64,000 bases of DNA from Gymnopus androsaceus JB14. Lineage: Eukaryota; Basidiomycota; Agaricomycetes; Agaricales; Omphalotaceae. A program made the position numbers and the translations under genes. Below, one piece after another: positions 56,910 to 64,000 of this stretch (within the stretch, counting starts at the first letter, position 1; every line of letters starts with the position of its first letter). The stretch lies in NCBI GenBank assembly GCA_009733575.1, contig ML769583.1, positions 62,001 to 126,000 of the forward strand, written 5' to 3'. The notes under the pieces are model-generated. The model did no database searches and was not told where the DNA came from. It saw only the letters and a program-made list of their open reading frames with translations.

Positions 56910-58022
56910 CTACAACCTCGTCACCGACCACGCCATCATAGGAAGCGGCTCCTTATTTTCGGGGTACATACCAAAGTGGCTTTCGCCACCAATCGCCGGC
57001 CTAAATTCTGCCTTAACTTCAACACATCCCACTCCAAATATTCCCTCCCACAACTCCTTCCAACTTTCAGGCGAGTGACAGAACATCCTGAGATTAGATC
57101 CGCCTGGAGCCCAAAATCCTTTGACGGACCTCCCTCCGTGCTCCCCAAGGATCATAGATCCAGGCTCAGAGGAGAGAAGGCCCGCAACTCCATAAGCAAT
57201 TTGCTCCTGCTGTGTCTCGGAGAAGAGGTGAAAGAAGTGGTTCATGGATATTGCAGAGACAAAGCCATGGAGCTCGTTCAAAGAGGTTATGTTTTCGAGG
57301 GATGGAACAGCGGTCGCTGGCGCAGAGTCCTTCGCGAAGGGGGGGACAGCGCTCAGGAATCCAGGGCTTAGTATATCACCCTCCATAAAGGACGCCGGGA
57401 AAGAATGAGGAGTTGACTTGAACAATTCATGACCGAGATCCCAAAGGTCTAAATCTCAACACTCATCAGTACATAGGGACATACCTTCATCGAAGCTGTC
57501 ACTTGCCTTTACGAAGGTCCAATGAAAGAGTATTCTGAACAGGATATCCATCTCTGACTGCCTTACGGATGTCACTGCCAACTACGTCATATTTAACATA
57601 TGAGTGAATGATCCTCCGAGGTGGTATAAGGAAACCTACAGCAGCACCCTACATCTATCAAAATTGCATTTTTTCTCTCCTTCCCGAGCTTGATCAGTTG
57701 TTCGTATGCAGGAAGTTGTCCTAGCTGCAATCTTGACAAACTCTTAAGATGCAAAAAAGACAGAAAAATGCAGCTACCGACCTCGCGAAGTCGAAGAGGC
57801 GAATACAAGGATACGGATATATCTAGAAAATATAGATAGAACTTCATAAAGATGTACAGAGTCAGAAGCACCAACCGAGAATGCTTTGGTCTGAACACCG
57901 ATGATGTGCTTTTTGAGTTCAGCATCATCTTGTATACCGGTCTCCTTTTTGAAAAAAGTTTTTTCATCTTCATCGAGGTCGTAGAACTTTTCGTCCAGCG
58001 GAACGTAGAAGGGGGATGCCAT
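56910..58022 (-). CDS. SAM-dependent methyltransferase, Agaricomycete type
   Basis: Start MASPFYVPLDEKFYDLDEDE at 58022. Exons join to KKHIIGVQTKAFS, YPYPCIRLFDFAR, LPAYEQLIKLGKERKNAILIDVGCC, FGSDIRKAVRDGYPVQN, DLWDLGHELFKST, LHGFVSAISMNHFFHLFSE, SMILGEHGGRS, MFCHSPESWKELWE and the terminal LPMMAWSVTRL at 56910. DVGCCFGSDIRKAV is the SAM-binding motif I; FLFxLF and LL...PGSxIxGxHxG blocks follow as in the family. Length about 290 residues. A second, ruined copy lies at 31770-32330. Substrate unknown; relatives in this group lie near terpenoid or polyketide genes, but I see no such cluster here. Confidence 0.75.
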
Positions 58023-60408
58023 ACAGAGAGGTAAGGGGAATAAACGACCGGGATTCAACAGTGCTGCTGGCCTTTCGTCCGCGAGATATAAGGAATCTGA
58101 TAAATAAATTAAAGCAACTTTGGGACCCAATATGCGCAGAGGAACTCACAAAACACGTTACGATCTATGTTATCAGGGGTCCTGCGATAACCCAGGGTAA
58201 CATATTCAATGTTGAGCGTCCGGGCGCCAAGCCTTTGAATCATCAATCATTCCATCAAGTAATCTAATTCGAAATGCGGCACACATACTAAATTCATCAC
58301 TGGCCATTTTACTGAATAAGGAAGCCAGCTCACACGAATCATAGTGTTTTTCAAAGTTGTAATTAACTTTGAAAAGAGCTTGTTTTCATCGGGTATGGAA
58401 ATTTCCATACCCTGTTAGGTTTTGCTCGCTTGCTTTCGTTTGGTCGAGATGATTACCTTTTCTAAAGAGTTAATTGCCGCCGGCACAACTTTATATTGAA
58501 ACAAATGTGAAAGCAGACATAAGCGACAAACGACTGTAAGCCAAATCGATTGATTGACAAGGCCTCAAGAATAAAACGGTATCTAGCTTGCCTCCATCAA
58601 CTCTCACTTTTCCAAGCTCCTGTCTTTACGCGGTACAAGATAGGCGTGCAGGATCCATCCTAACGCCTAACGCCTAAAACCCTTCTTATCCCTTGGTTTA
58701 ACCCTGCACTGTTCTTCGCTTGTTGTCGTTTGGTGCTGTCATGAACGAAGGCTGCCTAGCGCAATCTGATGGTAGCAAATTGTATTTGTGTCTGCCCAGG
58801 TCTACCCTCCCGAAGTCTTGCTGACAGAGTTTGACCGCAGCCAAAATTCTGTAGATAAGGCCCCAGTGGAACTGAAAAGACATGGCTCGAGATACGTCAA
58901 AAACTAGCGAACTATTACTGGCTCTCAGCTACTAGTACTGAGAAGACGCTTCTGGCTAGGACTAGTACTATAACCCGTGGGCGGAATAAAGCTGAGCAAC
59001 AGAAATTCGCTCAGGCATCGCGAGAACATTATAATAGACTATAATAGAAGCAATAACTTAGAATAGGGTCTTCAACGTCTTCTTTCAAGACGACACTTCC
59101 GCTGCCTTGACATAATTTACTCCACAAAGTATCTCCACTTCCGTCATTGGGACATATTTATTGCCGAACCTTTAGGTTTGGCTCCTTACAAGAATGTCAA
59201 GTGCGTGTTATTTCCAGACTTTTCCCACGGGATCCATATTGGGACGACGCATTTCCTTTTTCTGCTAGTACTGCCCTTCTATAAATGGTATATCACAATC
59301 TTATCTGCAATAGTTTGTGCGAGTACGCCACTAACCTATGTTTGTTTTCCCTTCACTTGTGTACCTCTGGTTGCCTCGTTCATCGTGAAAATGCTACTGG
59401 TGCTGCTGTAGTGCATGGTGACGCTTCCAAAGCAAGTTCTCTCTTCTGCAAAGACGTTAAAGCTACGCAAATTTGAGCATCTTCACAGAAGTCTAAACAT
59501 GTCCTGCACAAGAGGCAAAAGACTTCGGACAAATCTGAGCATCTACCCATTCCTCTGCCTGCTGTTGATCCAATGCTTGATACGGCACCAGAGAGCTTGA
59601 CATTTTATCATGGGCTGAAAAGGTCGATATTGTTGAGGAGGCTCATGATGCTGGAAACAATGCTTCCATATTTTGTTTTGAATGTTCAAGTTTTGGTGGC
59701 GAACATCATCATTTTCAGCAGTACTAGTTTATTATATGCCACTTATACTTAATCCATTGAAGAAATCGATGCTCTCTGATCCCAAAAGGTTCGGCCCTTC
59801 GCCGCTTGCGGCCATCCCCCCCAGTCATTTCAAGAGATAATACTCTGAATTAATTTTCGTTGAGTCTACAATTGCCCCGAAAAGTACATTTCTTTCGTCT
59901 GACAGTTGCACGTGATGTTAGTCAGATCTGTCATTCCCGTGATATTATTGATTACAATAGTCAATAGTAAATACGAGTTCGAACTTCGGTGCAATAAACC
60001 TCTGTCCTAGGAAAGCCCGACAATAAGCAAGAGGAATTGAAACTCAACGTGAGAATGAATCATCACGTGAGTTGAGACATCTTTCTTAAAGATGTATTGT
60101 CGGCCATTTCGGTGATAATTGGTGGAGATACTTACTCACTTACTCGCCTGCGTAGTAGTCTTCTCCGCCGACCAGGAGGGTGTATATGTATGGAGCTCTA
60201 ACCGTCTAATGACATTGCAACTTGAGATACATAGTTCGTTGAAGGCGGGCTAAAACGTCAGCCAAATAAGCATATTGAATCAATATTAAACAAAAATTTT
60301 CTCGAAAAAATAACCTAACCGAGTTAGACTCCTATTCAAGGGATATGCTACATAAGAAGACCTCTGATGAGAAGAGAGCTCCAGCGAGAAGACTTTACTT
60401 CATCTACC
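58023..60408. other. Gene-free 2.4 kb with two palindromes
   Basis: No supported gene. At 58348-58375 is a hairpin TTTTCAAAGTT-GTAATT-AACTTTGAAAA, and 16 bp further a perfect 22-bp palindrome (58391-58412). Short open frames at 59178-59600 look like chance. Confidence 0.45.
58391..58412. repeat. Perfect 22-bp palindrome
   Basis: GGGTATGGAAA followed by TTTCCATACCC reads identically on both strands without a spacer. It could be a binding site for a dimeric protein or a relic of an inverted duplication. Confidence 0.6.
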
Positions 60409-62382
60409 ATGTTTCTAGTCTCTGCCTCAATCTTCACTCTTCTGTCCTTCACATTGCCTCGACTTGCAACCTCCTCAGTTGCCTACTGCAATAATCAAGA
60501 CTACGAATCTGGTGCTTTGGGGCTCTCGCCTTACCAAACGTACGATGCAGCCCCGTATAATCCTGTGCAAATTAACTATGCACTTCCACCACGCGATTGT
60601 CCCGCTAACAGCCAGGTGTCGGGGTATTTCTTTTTTAGTCCACTGGGACTTGGTAAGTGTAAGAATCGCCTTAGAAGCCTGTTTCTTGATGTTTTTTTTC
60701 AGGAACAAGTCTTGAAATGTCTGGAGGCCTCATTATGAATCCAGACGGGACGCTAGTATATTCCACTGCTGATTTGGCACTAGTGGGAGCTGTCATGAGG
60801 GGACCTATGAGATACCGAGGAAAAGATTATCTGACACTCTGGGTTAGCAACGGGGCGATATTGAGCCCGTCAGGCTCTCCCCTCATTGGGAACGGGTACA
60901 ACGTCCTGCTCAACAGCTCTTATGATGTCGTTGCAAACATGTACGTGTAGTATTCTTAAGACGGGTATGTTTAGAGCTTAGAAATCTTCTTTCCCATAGA
61001 ACAACCTCGGGTTTAAGTGTCGGTGCTGACCTACATGAGTTCCTAATCACATCAGATAACACTGCACTGATGACTGCCTACCCTACTACCGCATATGACC
61101 TCCAATCTTTTAATGGTTCTCAGGACGGTTACGTTCTTAACTGCGTTGTTCAGGAGGTGGATATAGCTACAGGTATGGTTTTTTTCGATCGTATGACCTT
61201 CCCTCCTAAACATTCATTAGGGAAGCCACTCTTTACTTGGCAAGCATTGGATCATGTTCATCCTAGCGAGTGTTCTACGCCACTAGGTACTCCTTTTACA
61301 GGAGATGGCACCGCCGACAGTCCTTGGGATTATTTTGTCAGTCTTTGATCTCATTTCATCCTTGAAACCACATTTAACCTCCCTTGCAGCATACGAACTC
61401 CATCCAAAAGAACGATGATGGCACATATTTGATTTCTTCCAAGCAGTAAGTTTAGATTTAACCCTTGCAATCTTGACACCCAATGCTAATTGTCTCAATA
61501 GTTGCAGCACGTTGTACCTTGTAGACGCTTCAGGAGAGATCATTTGGCGTATGGGTGGAGAGAAATCAGATTTCACGATGAAGAACGGAACCAACTTCAC
61601 CTTCCAGCACCATGCACGATCTCATGGCCCTAAAGTAATCTCGTGAGGCAGTGTAGTAAACATACTTCCCAGGTATCTGATCATCTCTTAATCTAGGGTC
61701 TTTGATGACGGTGCCGCGGGATGGGAAGTAGACATCCCGTACCCACGAGGATTGCTGCTTGACTATGATGACTCGGCAATGACAGTTTCCCTCTTGTCCG
61801 AGAGATTGCCATTCAATCGTAGTTCTCCCAGTACATCTGAAGGGAGTGTCCAAATGCTTTCAAACGGAAACTCAGTTGTTGGGTGAGTACTTTCGTCATA
61901 AATATGAACATGTACTTATTTCTACCAGATGGGGTTCCATGCCCTCCTATTCCGAGCATGACAGAAGAGGCGACATCATGTGGTCAGCTCAATTCGCAGC
62001 CTCAAATGAAGTCTCGGCGTATCGTCTCTTCTTACAGCCCTGGGTCGGCCGTCCTAGAACACCTCCTTTGATGAGCATTGCTAATTCGTCCTCTACGGAA
62101 AATGTCACAGTTTATACATGGTGGAATGGGGCTACGGAGGTGACTTCCTGGCAACTACGCGGATCTTCACTTGAGTCACCTTTGAAGACAATCACATTGA
62201 CTGCTGTCAACAAGACGGACTTTGAGACCACCCTAACGTATACTGGCTCAGGATACGCATACTATCAAGTGGTTGCGATGAATGGACATGGTCAGACGTT
62301 AGGGTTTTCAAACTTTACAGGGCTAGATGGAACAACTTTTGGGAAGGGGGAAAATCAGACAGTGACTGCTCATCCACTGTGA
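60409..62382 (+). CDS. Secreted arylsulfotransferase (ASST) family protein
   Basis: Start MFLVSASIFTLLSFTLP at 60409; an upstream ATG at 60367 would destroy the clean signal peptide, so 60409 is chosen. Exons: 60409-60652, 60703-60940, 61000-61336, 61390-61445, 61502-61642, 61697-61882, 61929-62382, about 570 residues. Landmarks of the family: LIMNPDGTLVY, WVSNGA, QEVDIATG, TWQALDHVHPSE, DYFHTNSIQKNDDGTYLISSKHCSTLYLVD, IIWRMGGEKSDF, FQHHARSH (histidines of the active site), DNG-like FDDGAAGWE, MLSNGNSVVGWGS. Several N-x-S/T sites fit secretion. Bacterial relatives move sulfate between phenols; fungal members are uncharacterised. No frame breaks. Neighbouring methyltransferase is on the other strand, 2.4 kb away. 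Confidence 0.8.
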
Positions 62383-63440
62383 TGTTTTGAAATGTACGAA
62401 CAAAAATAAGACCTACTTGTACTAGTAGCCAGTCGCACTACACATGACCGATGCCCTTCTTTATTAGTAGATTCATTTTCCTGTCTAGCCATGGCCTAGA
62501 AAAGGCATTAAAAGTTAAAACGCGTTTAGATAGAACGTCGTATAAAAAGCCCAGCGCATCGAATGGGAACGAAGGGTGCGAGTTGCTCTTTTCAAATAGT
62601 ACAAGTCTATCATCCTTGAAGCTTGATTAGGAGCGTTACGATTCATTTAAATACCACTAGTAACACTACAGGACATGGTAAGAGATGGGAGGTACTGAAC
62701 GATGAAGATACATACAGGCAGTAGCATGGATATAGGCCGAGTATAAAAGAAATGCGTAGGCTCATTGAATGACAATCGCTAGAAACCCTCGTTTACGGTA
62801 TAGCCGTTGCCTGACGCTAAGGATACAACTTTCAGAATGATAGCAAGGACATCCTAACGCATCCAGTGCCATTATTTGTGCGAACCATCTGACCTGTAAG
62901 ACGGATGTACCATGGTGTATTTCCCGTGAGGGTATAGGACAGTTCCATTCTGTCAAATACCCATTAACGGGATAACGACGAAGAGCACGGTACGAAGACG
63001 TACATCAATGGCATAATTCACGTCCGGGGTTCCAATTACTCCCAAATCCTCAAAAGGAGCAAGTGGATTAGTCTGCCGCTGTGAGAACGTGTATTAGACG
63101 GGTAGCATCAGTGTTTCATAGCACTGTAGATTCCCTGTCAATTACATGGAGCTTCGGAGCCTAGTTGCAGCGATGTATGTACACACAGTGCACGTTAGCT
63201 CTTACATGCTGAAATATTGGTAGTGCGCATGCTCTTTGCAAGTTCCTTGTCCTTCAATGACTTCAATGAGTACATCCTCATCTTCTGGATCCGCATCCTC
63301 AACTAGATTGCTCCGCCTCGCTTCTGATAGAGGTGTTGATGATTTCACGGGATAACCTACCACTAAGGCAGAGAAGGAAGGAAATTAGCGTCAGCGTCAG
63401 CAAAATTTAAATGCTGTGATACCAGTGAAAGAAACACACA
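62383..63440. other. Gene-free 1.06 kb
   Basis: No gene or repeat that I can support. Ends at a relic of the LRR gene on the minus strand. Confidence 0.45.
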
Positions 63441-63443
63441 CAT

Positions 63444-63560
63444 CTAGGATAACCTCGACGGAGCCTCCACATCCAAACATCTCAGGGTCCTATTCATCTT
63501 GACTCCCAGTGCAAGCGCTATCCCACCTGCTTTAAACCTCACACATCCACACCCCAAGCC
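63444..63560 (-). pseudogene. Fragment of the PPP1R37-like LRR tail, copy 1
   Basis: Minus-strand reading AGGIALALGVKMNRTLRCLDVEAPS matches AGVMALAQGVKVNRTLRCLDVEVPP in the gene at 39669-44486, and the DNA is similar as well (GTCAAGATGAATAGGACCCTGAGATGTTTGGATG). It is followed by a stop. Truncated on both sides. Confidence 0.65.
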
Positions 63561-63934
63561 GCAGACAACGTATAGGGAGCGAGAGATGGTAAAGATCCAG
63601 TAATTGGGTGTTATTGAATAATGTCGTTCGCGATGTATACGAAGTGTGTTGGAGGTGGCTGTTGAATTGGAATCCAAGTTCGCATCCGTATGCGCACTTG
63701 TCTCGAAAAATTTCTCAAACCGCCCATCCCGTCTGATATACGAGAAAAAAAGGCGGCAGGGGATGAAGGAAGGATTATGATGACGAAGAAGACATGGTGT
63801 GCCTAGAGAAAAAATCGGTCAATATTGAACGAACAAGTGCACGTGAGAGCGGACCTGCATATATCGCATTTAATCCTGATGGATTACTGAAGTCTAATCA
63901 GTAAAGGAAAATCAATGCGATGCGAATGTACCTG

Positions 63935-64000
63935 TACAGGACCCACCTAACACATCCATCAAGCCCGGCGGAACTTTGACATCCAACATCCTATTGACCT
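63935..64000 (-). pseudogene. Fragment of the PPP1R37-like LRR tail, copy 2, cut by window edge
   Basis: Minus strand reads VNRMLDVKVPPGLMD, corresponding to VNRTLRCLDVEVPPGVEG with a gap. It is a second copy about 400 bp from the first on the same strand, so the duplication may be tandem and may extend beyond the window. Confidence 0.5.

Overview
The window looks like nuclear DNA of a mushroom-forming basidiomycete (Agaricomycetes). Genes are cut by many short GT-AG introns of about 45-75 nt. Several families typical of this group are present: KDZ transposons, FHA-RING Dma1-like ligase, Argonaute, a Pil1-type eisosome protein, a fungal arylsulfotransferase, and a methyltransferase and a flavoprotein of Agaricomycete type. 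No species can be named from the sequence.

Region 1 (1-15,100) is a nest of mobile elements. An old KDZ transposase remnant (CxC zinc-finger part, + strand) is cut by a 726-bp hAT-type MITE (1477-2202, perfect 8-bp target duplication). It is also cut, inside an intron, by a small terminal-inverted-repeat element (2242-14622). That small element carries a second, 11.8-kb KDZ transposon (2617-14419, about 190-bp inverted repeats, perfect 8-bp duplication TCAAATGC). The second KDZ transposase is in turn interrupted by a 654-bp foldback MITE with a TA duplication (11074-11727). Removing each insert in thought restores the reading frame or a normal intron below it. The 11.8-kb element also carries passenger reading frames.

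Region 2 (15,100-24,210) holds a foldback MITE and a multi-exon kinase gene. The kinase has an MLKL/HeLo-like N-terminal helical domain, a kinase domain and a VHS-like C-terminus. A complete hAT transposon (18776-23426) sits in one of its introns; without the insert the intron is 57 nt. The kinase reading frame also has a premature TGA and a +1 frame break. The hAT transposase has three in-frame TGA codons at places where arginine is expected. A further element with a TTAA duplication and telomere-like CCCTAA runs lies inside the hAT.

Region 3 (24,210-38,334) is a gene-poor mosaic: an Agaricomycete-specific protein of unknown function (-), the FHA-RING ligase (+), a broken methyltransferase copy, a halogenase-like flavoprotein with a C-terminal Cys-rich module (-), and a tyrosine-recombinase fragment.

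Region 4 (38,335-54,149) is gene-dense: a small membrane protein, a PPP1R37-like leucine-rich-repeat protein, Argonaute, an EthD-like barrel protein (-), and a Pil1-domain protein with a long disordered tail. The last two are divergently transcribed.

Region 5 (54,150-64,000) has another hAT-type MITE, a 646-bp foldback element, the intact-looking methyltransferase (-), a secreted arylsulfotransferase (+), and at the right edge two broken copies of the LRR tail of the PPP1R37-like gene.

Many conserved genes show single-base frame breaks, nearly all of the +1 type, most of them in the PIWI half of Argonaute. They may be real decay or residual assembly insertions. The sequence alone cannot decide.
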